From contig CAVZHY010000006.1 in NCBI GenBank assembly GCA_963775235.1, positions 372,001-436,000 of the forward strand: a stretch of DNA of 64,000 nt, given 5' to 3'. The DNA is from JBBDMC01 sp963775235 (GTDB lineage: Bacteria; Pseudomonadota; Alphaproteobacteria; Rhizobiales; Kaistiaceae). Positions 36,606-46,598 of this stretch are shown in pieces; positions within the stretch are counted from its first letter, which is position 1, and each line of letters starts with the position of its first letter. Below the pieces are notes generated by a model. The model did no database searches. It saw nothing but the letters and a program-made list of their open reading frames with translations, and was not told where the DNA came from. The translations under genes were made by a program, and so were the position numbers.

Positions 36606-38045
36606 ATGATCGGTATTCTCCAGATCCTGTCGCAGGCGCTTGGCGCGCTGGCGTTCGCGCTACTGATACCGGCCGCGATCGCGGCGGTGGGCGAGGAGGG
36701 AGTTGCCCAGAACTTTCTTGTGGTGGCAGGTCTCATCGGCTTCCTTTCCGGTGCGATCTTTTTCGCTCTCCAGGGCCGCCGCCGTGCGATCGGCAGGGCC
36801 GACCGCTTCGTTCTCATCGTCGCTGTTTGGACGGTGGTGCCAATCATCGCGGCAGTACCGATCATGCTGTCAAGCGGGATCGATTACGCCGGTGCGCTGT
36901 TCGAGGCGACATCGGGGTTTACCACCACCGGCGCGACCGTGTTCGAGGCCATTGGAGACATTGGCTCCGCGGTGATCTTCTGGCGGGCCGAGCTTCAATG
37001 GCTGGGTGGTCTGGCGACGCTGATTACCTTCGTGCTCGTCCTTGCCCCGGCGGAGCTTGGCGGATTATCCGCTCGAGGACTGGCGTTGATCGGGGGCTTT
37101 GGCGAGGGTGGGCCGGGACGGGTGCGCGATGTCATGCGCACGATCATGGCCATCTACGCGACGGCAACGGGCGCATGCATCGTTTTGCTGTTTCTTGCCG
37201 GGCTGCCGACGTTCGATGCAATTTGCGTGGCGTTCTCGACGGTCTCGACTGGCGGCTTCATGCCTATCGACGGCACGATCGCCACGTATGGCAGCCGTTT
37301 CGCCGATGTCGTGGTGCCGGTGTTCATGCTGATCGGGGCGACCGGCATCACCTGGCAACGTGTGCTGTTCGATCGGCGCTGGGCTCTATTTGCCGAACAC
37401 CGCGAAACATACTGGGTGTTCGCCGTGGCGCTGGCGGTGGGACTGCTTTATGCAGGCAAGTTTGCCGCTTCTGAAGGCTTCGGGACCGCCGTTGGCGAGG
37501 GGCTGTTCAGCGCCATATCGATCGTCAGCACAACAGGCTTTGAGCTGCGTCCGGCAGGGTTGGCGGCCTTGCCCGATCCACTTGTGATTGTGCTCGCGCT
37601 CGCCGGTGCAGCATCGCTGTCCACGGCCGGGGGACTGAAGTTCTATCGGATCGGTGCAATGGTGGTGCAGTCGTCGCACGAGCTGAAGCGCATAATCTTC
37701 CCGCACAGCGTTCGGCGCACCCGCTTCGGGAGCCAGCCGTACGACCTCACTCGCATGAAGGCGATTTGGGCAAATCTTGGCCTTTCGCTGGTGGTGATCA
37801 TGGTGGCTGCGCTACTGATGTCGTTCGCTCTGCCGAGTTTTGACGCCGCGTTCGTTGCCACGGTGTCTGCATTTTCCAATATCGGCCCGCTCTATTCGCC
37901 CGAGTGGCCGATGGCCACGGGGTGGCCGCGATACGGTGCGCTCGACGACTGGTCAAAACTGGTCATGATAGCCACCATGATCCTTGGCCGGCTGGAGGTG
38001 ATCGTGTTCTTTGCTGCCATCAACCCGACTTATTGGCGCTCCTGA
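36606..38045 (+). CDS. trkH: Trk/Ktr-type potassium transporter membrane subunit TrkH
   Basis: A 479-residue polytopic transporter subunit. Four pore-loop (selectivity filter) segments are visible: TSGFTTTGATVFE, FSTVSTGGFMPIDG, ISIVSTTGFELRP and VSAFSNIGPLY, with RAELQWLGGLATLI between the first two. It imports K+ under TrkA control. The ATG at 36606 (MIGILQILSQALGAL) fits the first helix. Complete. Confidence 0.95.
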   Translation: MIGILQILSQALGALAFALLIPAAIAAVGEEGVAQNFLVVAGLIGFLSGAIFFALQGRRRAIGRADRFVLIVAVWTVVPIIAAVPIMLSSGIDYAGALFEATSGFTTTGATVFEAIGDIGSAVIFWRAELQWLGGLATLITFVLVLAPAELGGLSARGLALIGGFGEGGPGRVRDVMRTIMAIYATATGACIVLLFLAGLPTFDAICVAFSTVSTGGFMPIDGTIATYGSRFADVVVPVFMLIGATGITWQRVLFDRRWALFAEHRETYWVFAVALAVGLLYAGKFAASEGFGTAVGEGLFSAISIVSTTGFELRPAGLAALPDPLVIVLALAGAASLSTAGGLKFYRIGAMVVQSSHELKRIIFPHSVRRTRFGSQPYDLTRMKAIWANLGLSLVVIMVAALLMSFALPSFDAAFVATVSAFSNIGPLYSPEWPMATGWPRYGALDDWSKLVMIATMILGRLEVIVFFAAINPTYWRS

Positions 38046-38057
38046 GGGGTCTGACCA

Positions 38058-38976
38058 ATGTCACGGATTGTGTACGTCAACGGCCGCTATTTGACCCATG
38101 GCGAGGCCGGGGTGCACGTGGAAGACCGCGGCTACCAGTTCGGCGACGGAGTCTACGAGGTCTGCGAAATTCGCAATGGCCGTCTGATCGACGAGCGCCG
38201 GCACCTCGCGCGCCTCGATCGGTCGCTCGCCGAGCTCTCCATACGTGCGCCAATGACGTCCGCTGCTTTGGGAGGTGGTCGCCCGCGAGGTGGTGCGCCG
38301 CAACCGCATCGTTGACGGCCTCGCATATATCCAGGTCACTCGGGGCGTGGCCCCGCGCGACCATGCCTTTCCGGCAAATTCGGTCCTTCCCAGCGTCGTT
38401 GTCACTGCTCGCCCGATCGCCGGCGGTCCACGACGCAAGCGGGCGGAGGAGGGAGTTTCGGTCATCACCGTGCCCGACAATCGCTGGGAGCGCGTCGACA
38501 TCAAGTCGGTTTCATTGCTGCCCAACGTACTGGCCAAACAGCAGGCGAGGGAAAGCGGTGCATACGAAGCATGGTTCGTAGACAAGCAGGGCTTTGTCAC
38601 CGAGGGCACGTCCAGCAACGCATGGATCGTCACCGCCGACGGGGTGGTGACGACGCGGCACGCCGATCGTGGAATTCTTCGTGGCATCACCCGGGGTGTG
38701 CTGATGGAGATGACCGCGGGCGAGGGGCCCAAGGTTGAGGAACGAGCGTTCACGGTGGGCGAGGCGCTGCAGGCGCGTGAGGCATTTATCACGTCGGCGA
38801 CCGCGATCGTTACGCCGGTCGTGCAAATCGACGGCAAACCCATTGGCGACGGTACGCCGGGACCGATTGCCCGCGCGCTGCGAGACGCGTTTTACATGCA
38901 TGCTGAGCTGTCGCCAGTCTTTTCCTCGCCGATCGGCGTGGCAAAAAACCCGCAGCGGACGAAAATTGGCAGGTGA
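38058..38976 (+). CDS. dat: D-amino-acid aminotransferase, frameshifted at 38270
   Basis: PLP fold-type IV transaminase, probably D-alanine aminotransferase, making D-glutamate or D-alanine for peptidoglycan. Frame 1 (38058-38315) encodes the N-terminus (VEDRGYQFGDGVYEV). From 38270 homology continues in the +1 frame (AREVVRRNRIVDGLAYIQVTRG, catalytic Lys in VDIKSVSLLPN, EGTSSNAWIV) to 38976. Dropping one G of GGG at 38270-38272 gives SAALEVVAREVV and one intact ~305-residue protein. Its position between trkH and hfq is conserved in related genomes. Probably a consensus error. Confidence 0.88.
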
Positions 38977-39076
38977 CGCGGGCGGCAAGTCCCGGCAAAC
39001 TGGCATGGTAATTGGTCCAGACCCAAGAACGCGAACCAACAGCCGCGAAGACCGCGAAAACACGAAAGTGAAAAAC

Positions 39077-39337
39077 ATGGCTGACCGCGCACAAAACCTC
39101 CAGGACACGTTTCTCAACTATGTCCGCAAGAACAAGACGCCGCTGACGATCTTTTTGGTCAATGGCGTCAAACTGCAAGGCATCGTCACGTGGTTTGACA
39201 ACTTCTGCGTCCTGCTCCGCCGCGACGGGCATTCGCAGCTGGTCTACAAGCACGCGATTTCGACGGTGATGCCGGGAGCACCGGTCCAGCTGTTCGAGCC
39301 GAACGAGGAGGCCTTGGCGGGCCGGGAATCGGATTGA
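39077..39337 (+). CDS. hfq: RNA chaperone Hfq
   Basis: An 86-residue Sm-like protein that pairs small RNAs with mRNAs. Both Sm motifs are present: NLQDTFLNYVRKNKTPLTIFL (read in parts) with VNGVKLQGIVTWFDNFCVLL, and the second motif QLVYKHAIST. The ATG at 39077 is fixed by homology; an upstream open frame is a shadow. Its stop overlaps the hflX TTG start, the usual hfq-hflX pairing. Confidence 0.97.
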   Translation: MADRAQNLQDTFLNYVRKNKTPLTIFLVNGVKLQGIVTWFDNFCVLLRRDGHSQLVYKHAISTVMPGAPVQLFEPNEEALAGRESD

Positions 39338-40693
39338 GCGAACCCTCCCGGGACCGGGGGCAGGCTGACGGCGCCGGGGCGAGCCCGCCGCCGGCGGAAC
39401 GGGCGTTGGTGCTCGTGCCTGTCATGCGTGGTCGTGCTGACGGCCGGGGCCGCGCGGCCCGACTCGAGGAGGCGGTGGGTCTTGCCCGCGCGATCGACCT
39501 TGACGTCGTCGACGGGATTGCGGTCCCGTTCGCCGAGCGCCGGCCGGCGACGCTCTTCGGCACCGGCAAGGTGGACGAAGTCGCGGCCCGCGTCGCGGAC
39601 GAGCATGTCGGTCTCGTTATCGTCGACGGTACACTGGCTCCCGTCCAGCAGCGCAACCTGGAACGGGCGTGGAAGGCGAAAGTCATCGACCGGACCGGGC
39701 TCATCCTCGAGATTTTCGGCGAGCGGGCGCAAACGGCGGAGGGGCGCCTCCAAGTGGAGCTAGCCCACCTCAACTACCAGAAGAGCCGCCTCGTGCGGAG
39801 CTGGACGCACCTGGAGCGCCAGCGCGGCGGGTTCGGCTTCCTCGGCGGGCCGGGCGAGACGCAGATCGAGGCAGACCGGCGCATGATCGAAGCGCGGGTC
39901 GCGCGCATCGAGCGCGAGTTGAAAGCGGTCGCCACACGTCGCCGCCTCCAGCGGCAAACCCGCAAACAGGGCAGCACAGCCCTGGTGGCTTTGGTCGGCT
40001 ATACCAACGCCGGCAAATCGACGCTGTTCAACGCGCTGACCAAGGCGCATGCGTTCGCTGACGACCGCCTGTTCGCCACGCTCGATCCCACGCTGCGGCG
40101 GGTTGAACTGCCGCACGGCGGCATTGCCATCCTTTCCGACACGGTCGGCTTCGTCGCCGACCTGCCGACATCGCTGGTTGCGGCCTTCCGCGCCACGCTG
40201 GAGGAAGTGGCCGAGGCCGACATCATTCTTCACGTCCGCGATGTTGCACATCCCGACAGCGAAGCGCAGGCGCGGGACGTCGCCGCCGTACTGACCGAGC
40301 TCGGCATCGACGCGCAGGCGCCGGAGCGGATTATCGAGGTATGGAACAAGATCGATCTTCTCGCCGGCGACCAGCGACCGCCGCGTGCGATCGCGGCGCG
40401 GACGAACGGCGCGCGTTTGGCGCCGGCGGTGGTGGCCGTCTCGGCGCTGACCGGCGAGGGGCTGCCCGACACTGCTTGAAATTATCGAAGAGCGTATCGG
40501 CGGCGAACGGCGGACCTACACCGTTGAGCTATCGGGGGCGGGGCTCGCAGACCTGCACCTGCTCTACGAGATAGGCGAGGTGCTCGAGCGGGCACACGGG
40601 CCAGACGGTGCTACCACCGTCCGGGTCCGGGTACCCGCCAATCGAGAGGCGCGTCTTCGCCGCACCTTCCCCACGGCGAGCGTGGTCACCTGA
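39334..40693 (+). CDS. hflX: GTPase HflX, frameshifted near 40470
   Basis: Ribosome-associated GTPase. It has the N-terminal HflX domain (RRPATLFGTGKVDEV, VIVDGTLAPVQQRNLE, GPGETQIEADRR) and a GTPase domain with VGYTNAGKSTLFN, DTVGFVADLP and NKIDLL. Frame 1 stops at 40479 after GEGLPDTA. The C-terminal domain (LLEIIEERIGGERRTYTVEL onward to 40693) is in the +1 frame. One extra base near 40470-40472 explains it. The start codon is TTG at 39334, overlapping the hfq stop; the first ATG (39424) would cut the conserved N-terminus. Confidence 0.9.
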
Positions 40694-40697
40694 CGGG

Positions 40698-41495
40698 CTA
40701 CTCCTTGCCTTTCGCGGCCTGCCAGAGCGCTTCCATTTCGTCGAGGCTCGCCTCGGCTGGAGTTCGGCCGGCAGCCGCCAGGGCCTTCTCAATGGCCGCG
40801 AAACGGCGCACAAACTTCAGATTTGTGCGACGGAGCGCCTGATCGGCGTCGACCTTCAGATGGCGGGCGAGGTTGGCCGCGGCGAACAGCAGGTCGCCCA
40901 CCTCGTCCTCCAGCCGGTCGGCCGGGGCGCCCTCGTCCAACTCGACCTCGATCTCGGCAATCTCCTCGCGCAGCTTCGCCAGCACTGCTTTCGGGTCGTT
41001 CCAGTCAAAGCCCACGGTAGATGCCTTCTCCTGCAGCTTCACGGCGCGCATAAGGGCGGGAAGGGGCGTGGCAACGCCGTCGAGCACGCTCGTACGCGCG
41101 GCCTCGCCCTTATCGCGGCGCTCCGCCGCCTTGGCCTTTTCCCAGAAGCCCTTGGCGGCACCGGCGGCGCGCGCGTCGGCGTCACCGAAAACATGCGGGT
41201 GACGGCGGATGAGCTTCGTGGTGATCGCCTCGACCACGTCCGGAAATGCGAACGCATCGATCTCTTCCGCCATGCGTGCGTGGTAGACAACCTGAAGCAA
41301 GAGGTCGCCCAGCTCGTCCCGCAACGCCCCCATGTCGCCGGCCGCGATCGCCTCAGCCACCTCGTACGCTTCCTCAATCGTGTAAGGCGCAATGGTGGCG
41401 AACGTCTGCTCCACGTCCCACGGACAACCCGTAGCTTTGTCGCGCAGCGCAGCCATTATCTCGATCAGGCGGGAGATGTCGCGTGAGGGGTTCAT
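40698..41495 (-). CDS. mazG: Nucleoside triphosphate pyrophosphohydrolase MazG
   Basis: A 265-residue all-alpha NTP pyrophosphatase with two MazG domains. First domain: CPWDVEQTF, EEAYEVAEAI, ELGDLLLQVVYHARMA. Second domain: EEIAEIEVEL, EDEVGDLLFAAANLARHL. It removes non-canonical NTPs or tunes ppGpp. It ends 4 bp from hflX on the opposite strand. An A/T-rich 117-bp spacer upstream probably holds its promoter; a CATAA-N6-TTATG repeat lies there. Confidence 0.95.
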   Translation of the reverse strand: MNPSRDISRLIEIMAALRDKATGCPWDVEQTFATIAPYTIEEAYEVAEAIAAGDMGALRDELGDLLLQVVYHARMAEEIDAFAFPDVVEAITTKLIRRHPHVFGDADARAAGAAKGFWEKAKAAERRDKGEAARTSVLDGVATPLPALMRAVKLQEKASTVGFDWNDPKAVLAKLREEIAEIEVELDEGAPADRLEDEVGDLLFAAANLARHLKVDADQALRRTNLKFVRRFAAIEKALAAAGRTPAEASLDEMEALWQAAKGKE

Positions 41496-41612
41496 AGCGC
41501 GTCTCGCAGTTCATTGGCCGTTCTGAACGCCATACTGATAAGTCGCATAAGATATATTATGGAACCTATTGAGCGACCCAAACGGCCAAGCCCACCAAAT
41601 TGGACCGTGCAG

Positions 41613-42422
41613 TCATTGGCCAAACTCGATGACCATGCCGTCGTAAGCAGGCTCGATCGGCGGCGGCAAGTCACGCTTCAGCGTGGCGTAATCGAGGTCG
41701 GCGTGAAGGTGCGTCAGAACAGCCCGACGTGGCCTCATACGATTGATCCACGCGGTGGCCTGCGCGACGCTGAAGTGGCTCGGGTGCGGCCGGTGGCGTA
41801 ACGCATCGACGATCCAGACATCGAGGCCGGTCAGCTGGGGGATGGAATCGTGCGGCAGGTCGCTGACGTCGCATGAGTACGCCATGCCGCCCACGCGCAG
41901 GCCGAGGCTCTCGGTGTCACCGTGGACCTGCCGAAACGGCGTGGCGGTCATTGGGCCGCCGCTGCCCCGGATCGTCAGCGGCGTTCCAGGCGCGATCAGG
42001 TGATGTTTCAGAATCGGCGAATACAGGCTGCCGGTGGGCTGTGCGAAGCAGTAGCCGAAGGCGCGGTCGAGATGCGCGATCGTCGTCTCGTCAGCGTAAA
42101 CGTCAACGAGGCGCTCCGTCATGTGCCAGAAGGCGCGCAGGTCGTCGATGCCGTGGGTATGGTCGGCGTGGGCGTGGGTGTAGATGACGGCATCGATGAA
42201 GTCGACGTTGGCGGTGAGCATCTGGGCACGCAGATCGGGGCCGGTGTCGACGAGGACGCGGGTGGGACGCGCGCCGTTTTCGAATCGCTCGATCAGGACC
42301 GACGTGCGCATGCGCCGGTTCCTCGGCTCGGTCGCATCGCACGCACCCCAATCGTTACCGATTCGCGGGACACCGCCAGAGGCACCGCAGCCGAGAATAG
42401 TGACGCGGAAGCGGACGCTCAC
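41613..42422 (-). CDS. MBL-fold metallo-hydrolase (PhnP-like)
   Basis: A 269-residue metallo-beta-lactamase-fold hydrolase starting VTILGCGASGGVPRIG, with the metal motif THAHADHTHGID and later His/Asp ligands (DVSDLPHD; LTHLHADLD). It resembles PhnP, a cyclic-phosphate phosphodiesterase, but no phn genes are present, so the substrate is open. It starts with GTG at 42422, overlapping the tatD stop (GTGA), and is the last gene of the rlpA-to-MBL run. Confidence 0.88.
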   Translation of the reverse strand: MSVRFRVTILGCGASGGVPRIGNDWGACDATEPRNRRMRTSVLIERFENGARPTRVLVDTGPDLRAQMLTANVDFIDAVIYTHAHADHTHGIDDLRAFWHMTERLVDVYADETTIAHLDRAFGYCFAQPTGSLYSPILKHHLIAPGTPLTIRGSGGPMTATPFRQVHGDTESLGLRVGGMAYSCDVSDLPHDSIPQLTGLDVWIVDALRHRPHPSHFSVAQATAWINRMRPRRAVLTHLHADLDYATLKRDLPPPIEPAYDGMVIEFGQ

Positions 42423-43198
42423 GGCGGCGGCACCTTGTTGAAAAGCCTGAAGAAATTGGCGGTGGTCGCGGCCGCCAGGGCGGCATCGTCAATTCCCCTG
42501 GAGCGGGCCAAAACCTTAGCGGTTTCAACCACGTAGGACGGTTCGTTGCGGCGGCCGCGGTATGGAACCGGAGCCAGGTACGGGGCGTCCGTTTCGACCA
42601 ACAGACGCTCCTGCGGGGCCTGTGCGGAGACTGCGCGCACTTCCTCAGAGCGCTTGAACGTCAGGATTCCGGAGAAGGAGATGTAGCCGCCAAGGGCAAG
42701 GCCGCGGCGGGCAAGGTCGCGGCCGGACGAGAAGCAGTGGAGCACGAAGGGGAAGGCGCCCTCCTCCGTCTCTTCTTCGAGGATGGCGGCGATGTCGTCG
42801 TCGGCGTCCCGGGCGTGGATGATGAGTGGCAGGCCGGTTTCCCGCGCGGCGGCGATGTGGCGGCGGAAGCTTTGGTGCTGCGCCTCGCGCGGAGCGTTGT
42901 CGTAGTGGTAGTCGAGGCCGGCTTCGCCGATGGCGACGACCTTCGGATCAGCTGCGATGCGCACCAGATCAGCGGTGGTCACATCGGGCTCGTCCGCCGC
43001 ATTGTGCGGATGGGTACCAACGGAGCAAAAAACCCGCTCGTATCGATCGGCGATGGCCTTTACTCGGGCGAACTTCGCCACACGGGTCGAAATCGTCACC
43101 AGCGTGCCGACACCAGCCGCGCGCGCACGCTCGATAACCGCATCACGATCGCCGTCGAAATCCTCGAAGTCGAGATGGCAGTGACTGTCGACGAGCAC
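42419..43198 (-). CDS. TatD-family metal-dependent hydrolase (YcfH type)
   Basis: A 259-residue TIM-barrel nuclease. Metal ligands appear in order: DSHCHLDFE, GEAGLDYH, IIHARDADDD, HCFSSG and ETDAPYLAP. The family comprises 3'-5' DNA exonucleases and related D-amino-acyl-tRNA hydrolases. In many bacteria it follows metG and holB, as here; the gap from metG is 6 bp. The ATG start is at once followed by conserved sequence. Confidence 0.93.
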   Translation of the reverse strand: MLVDSHCHLDFEDFDGDRDAVIERARAAGVGTLVTISTRVAKFARVKAIADRYERVFCSVGTHPHNAADEPDVTTADLVRIAADPKVVAIGEAGLDYHYDNAPREAQHQSFRRHIAAARETGLPLIIHARDADDDIAAILEEETEEGAFPFVLHCFSSGRDLARRGLALGGYISFSGILTFKRSEEVRAVSAQAPQERLLVETDAPYLAPVPYRGRRNEPSYVVETAKVLARSRGIDDAALAAATTANFFRLFNKVPPP

Positions 43199-43204
43199 GG
43201 AGGA

Positions 43205-44767
43205 TCAGGCCCCGGCCTTGGCGCCGACCCCGTCGTCCTCCACGTGGCGCGGGAAGATCGGTATCGGCGCCGGCAGCGACGTTCCGGATTTCAGGCAGCC
43301 ATCCTTGCCGAGGTCGGCGAAGGTGCGGTGCGCCGGGTCGACCGCAAGGAGGTCAAGCAGCTTCCCGGCAAATTCCGGCATCACCGGCTGAACAAGGATC
43401 GCTATCTGGCGCAGCACCTCAGCGGTGACGTAAAGCACCGTTCCCATCCGTTTGGGGTCGGACTTGCGCAGCGCCCACGGCGCCGCGGCGGCGAAGTAAC
43501 GGTTCGCCTCCGCCACCACCGCCCAGACCGCGTTCAGCACCTGGTGGATCTGCTGCTCCTTCATCGCGGCGCGAGAGGTGGCAAGCAGGGCGTCCGCCGC
43601 GTGCATCATGCGGAGGTCGTCGTCGGTCGGCTTCCCCTCCTCCGGCAGCACGCCACCACAGTTACGCGCGATCATCGACAGCGAGCGCTGCGCCAGGTTG
43701 CCGAGATCGTTGGCGAGGTCGGCATTGATGCGGGCAACGATCGCCTCGTGGCTGTAATTGCCGTCCTGACCAAAGGGGACTTCGCGCAGGAAGAAGTAGC
43801 GGACCTGATCCCGGCCATAGGCACTGACGAGATCGAACGGGTCCACCACGTTGCCGACCGATTTCGACATCTTCTCGCCGCGGTTGAAAAGGAAGCCGTG
43901 AGCGAAGACGCGTTTGGGCACGGCGATCCTGGCCGACATGAGGAATGCCGGCCAGTAGACGGCGTGGAAGCGGACAATGTCCTTGCCAATGACGTGGAGG
44001 TCGGCCGGCCAGTAGTGCCACAGTGGCGCGTCTGGGTCCGGGAAGCCGACGCCGGTAATGTAGTTGGTGAGCGCATCGACCCACACGTACATGAGGTGCT
44101 TCTCGTCGTCGGGCACGCGGATGCCCCAGTCGAACGTCGTACGCGAAATCGACAGGTCCTTGAGCCCACCCTTGACGAAGCTCACGACCTCGTTGCGCCG
44201 CTCCTCCGGGCCGATGAATTCGGGATGCGCCGCGTAGTGGGCGAGGAGCCGGTCCTGATAGGCGGACAAGCGGAAGAAGTAGCTCTCTTCCTCCACCCAC
44301 TCGACCGGCGTCCCCTGCGGGCCGATGCGCACGCCGTCTTTCACTTCGGTTTCGGATTCGGCGTAGTAGGCCTCGTCACGGACGGAGTACCAGCCGGCGT
44401 ACTTGTCGCTGTAGATGTCGCCCGCTGCTGCCATCCGCCGCCAGATCTCCTGCGAGGCGCGATGGTGGCGCTGCTCGGTGGTGCGGATGAAGTCGTCGTT
44501 GGAGCAGCCGAGGGCGGCGACCATTTTCTGGAACAATGGCGCGTTTCGGTCAGCGAGCGCGCGTGGCTCCAGCCCCTCGCGCGCCGCCGTCTGTTTCATC
44601 TTGATGCCATGCTCGTCAGTCCCGGTCAGGAAATAGACGTCATAGCCGTCAAGGCGCATGAATCGTGCCATAGCGTCGGTCGCCAGCGCCTCGTAGGCGT
44701 GGCCGACGTGCGGTGGCCCGTTGGGGTAGGAAATCGCGGTGGTGATGTAGAATTTCGACGCTGTCAT
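43205..44767 (-). CDS. metG: Methionyl-tRNA synthetase
   Basis: A 520-residue class-I synthetase. The HIGH-type motif is PHVGHAYE, the tRNA-ligation loop is EKMSKSVGN, and TGTDEHGIKMKQTA and YVWVDALTNYITG are also typical. It lacks the C-terminal dimerisation domain, as expected for the ~510-residue form. The ATG at 44767 is chosen by homology (MTASKFYITTAISYPNG); the frame extends upstream without similarity. Intact. Confidence 0.97.
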   Translation of the reverse strand: MTASKFYITTAISYPNGPPHVGHAYEALATDAMARFMRLDGYDVYFLTGTDEHGIKMKQTAAREGLEPRALADRNAPLFQKMVAALGCSNDDFIRTTEQRHHRASQEIWRRMAAAGDIYSDKYAGWYSVRDEAYYAESETEVKDGVRIGPQGTPVEWVEEESYFFRLSAYQDRLLAHYAAHPEFIGPEERRNEVVSFVKGGLKDLSISRTTFDWGIRVPDDEKHLMYVWVDALTNYITGVGFPDPDAPLWHYWPADLHVIGKDIVRFHAVYWPAFLMSARIAVPKRVFAHGFLFNRGEKMSKSVGNVVDPFDLVSAYGRDQVRYFFLREVPFGQDGNYSHEAIVARINADLANDLGNLAQRSLSMIARNCGGVLPEEGKPTDDDLRMMHAADALLATSRAAMKEQQIHQVLNAVWAVVAEANRYFAAAAPWALRKSDPKRMGTVLYVTAEVLRQIAILVQPVMPEFAGKLLDLLAVDPAHRTFADLGKDGCLKSGTSLPAPIPIFPRHVEDDGVGAKAGA

Positions 44768-44834
44768 CGCCGTCTCGCCTGAGTTTCTGCGCGCTTGGAC
44801 GGTTGCCCGGCGGACGTCGGGCAGGCGAAGCACG

Positions 44835-45920
44835 TCACATTCGAGTTGCGCGGGCGAGCGACATCAGGATCGACAGGACGGTTCGCTTGCGGTCAAGGTT
44901 GAGGGCGTCGGCCAATGCCGACGAGCGGCGCAGGTTTTCCCATACCTCGGCCCACCTTTCAAGCGGCGTTGCGGCCACGACGGGTGCCAGCGTGGCGGCC
45001 GAATCGGGCTCGGGGTCGCCGCGCACCCGGCGGTTCAGCCAGCCGGCAACCAGGTCGTTGAAGCCGGCCCAGGCGTCCTCGTCGCCCCGGCGCGACACGC
45101 TATCTGCGAATGCGTGGGTGGCATCGATATCGATGTCCGGCAGGCGCGTCAGCAATCCGGTGAGGCGGCGATAGAGATCGATGCCGCCTCCGTGGAGCAG
45201 GACGACGGCGCGCCGCAGACTTCCCTCGGCGAGTGCGGCGGCAAGCTCGATATCGGCATCGTCGCCGGCTCGGCCAGCGCGCAGCGCCCTCGCGATCGCC
45301 GCTGGCGGCAGCGGTGCGAGATCAAGACGACGGCAACGGGAGCGGATGGTCGCCAACGCCCTCCCGGGCGCGTGGCTGACGATCAGGAACAGCGCGCGGG
45401 CCGGCGGCTCCTCAAGCACCTTGAGAAGAGCGTTGGCGGCACTGGCGTTCATGTCGTCGGCCGGATCGACGATGGCGATGCGCCAGCCGGCCTCGCCTGC
45501 GGTCGAGCCGAAGAACAACACGGTGCGCCGGATCTCGGGAACGGTCAGTTCGCTGCGGAACCGCTTGTTCTGTTCGTCATAGGGCCGCTCCATCACGAGG
45601 AGGTTGGGATGGGAGCGGACCGCCACCTTTCGGAACGCTGGATGACCGATGGGAACAGCAAGGTCGTGCGCGGCCGCCACCTCCGCCGTGCCGGGGTCGG
45701 GATGGGCGAGCACAAAACGGGCAAGGCGGAACGCGAGCGTCGCCTTGCCGATGCCCTTCGGTCCGCCGAGCATCCAGGCGTGGTGCATGCGGCCCCCGCG
45801 ATAAGCCTCAAGCAACGCCTGCTCAGCGGCGACGTCGCCGAACCATTGCGCCTGCTCCTCGGGCGCCGGCCAGCCTTCGAGCCGGTCGAACCGCATCACC
45901 TCGGCAGCATCGGCGGCCAT
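44835..45920 (-). CDS. holB: DNA polymerase III subunit delta-prime
   Basis: A 361-residue clamp-loader subunit. AAA+ features: the P-loop-like GGPKGIGKATLAF, DDMNASAANALLKVLEEPP, and the SRC motif in IRSRCRRLDLAPL. The C-terminal helical part is Ala/Arg-rich. The ATG at 45920 lies 5 bp after the tmk stop, the usual tmk-holB pairing; an upstream start would overlap tmk. Confidence 0.94.
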   Translation of the reverse strand: MAADAAEVMRFDRLEGWPAPEEQAQWFGDVAAEQALLEAYRGGRMHHAWMLGGPKGIGKATLAFRLARFVLAHPDPGTAEVAAAHDLAVPIGHPAFRKVAVRSHPNLLVMERPYDEQNKRFRSELTVPEIRRTVLFFGSTAGEAGWRIAIVDPADDMNASAANALLKVLEEPPARALFLIVSHAPGRALATIRSRCRRLDLAPLPPAAIARALRAGRAGDDADIELAAALAEGSLRRAVVLLHGGGIDLYRRLTGLLTRLPDIDIDATHAFADSVSRRGDEDAWAGFNDLVAGWLNRRVRGDPEPDSAATLAPVVAATPLERWAEVWENLRRSSALADALNLDRKRTVLSILMSLARATRM

Positions 45921-45925
45921 GATCG

Positions 45926-46568
45926 CTAGGCCGCCTCGTTGAGGAGGCGTGCCTTGACCGCCTGCCACACCGCTTCGGCCACCGTCTCCTCGCTATCGGC
46001 CGCGTTGATGACGAGGCAACGCTCCGGCATGGCGGCGGGCGATATCGAGGAAGGCCTGACGGCGCCGCTCATGGACGTCGGCCTCGTCGCGTTCGAAACG
46101 ATCTGGCGCGCCACCCGTTTGCCGCGCAGCGATGCGGGCGAGGCCGGCCGCCGCCGGCAGATCGAGAATCAGTGTGAGGTCCGGCCAGGTGCGGCCGACG
46201 GCGACGCGATCAAGGGCGTCGAGAAGCGCCTCGTCCGCACCGCCGGCCGCGCCCTGATAGGCGTGGGTGGAATCGGCAAAGCGGTCGCACAACACCCAGC
46301 GGCCTGCGGCGAGTGCGGGACGGATGACCCGCTCGACGTGGTCGGCGCGGGCGGCAGCGAAGAGGATTGCTTCGTCCTCCGCACCGAGTTCCTTGATCAG
46401 GCCGGAGAGGACCAGACGCCGGATCGACTCGGCCGTCGCCGTGCCGCCGGGCTCACGGGTGACGACGACCGTGTGGCCGGATGCGGTCAGCCGTTCGGCG
46501 AGGCGCCTGATCTGGGTGGACTTACCGGCCCCCTCCCCGCCCTCGAAGGTTATGAACTTGCCGGCCAT
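45926..46568 (-). CDS. tmk: Thymidylate kinase, frameshifted near 46031
   Basis: dTMP kinase. The main frame (from ATG 46568) encodes the P-loop FEGGEGAGKSTQ, TREPGGT and DRFADSTHAYQG. After AFLDIARR it runs out of frame and stops at 45993. The true C-terminus (MPERCLVINAADSEETVAEAVW to LLNEAA, stop 45926) is in another frame. Deleting one base of the GG at 46031-46032 (plus strand) joins them to a normal ~213-residue enzyme. As tmk is essential, a sequencing error is likely. Confidence 0.9.
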
Positions 46569-46598
46569 GGTGGCCTTGATACAGGAGCGCGCGGCGGT

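Noticed and set aside
42737..44782. A 681-codon open frame on the plus strand
   Set aside because: It is antisense to tatD and metG, both clearly real on the minus strand. Long antisense frames are common in G+C-rich coding DNA; the translation has no recognisable features.
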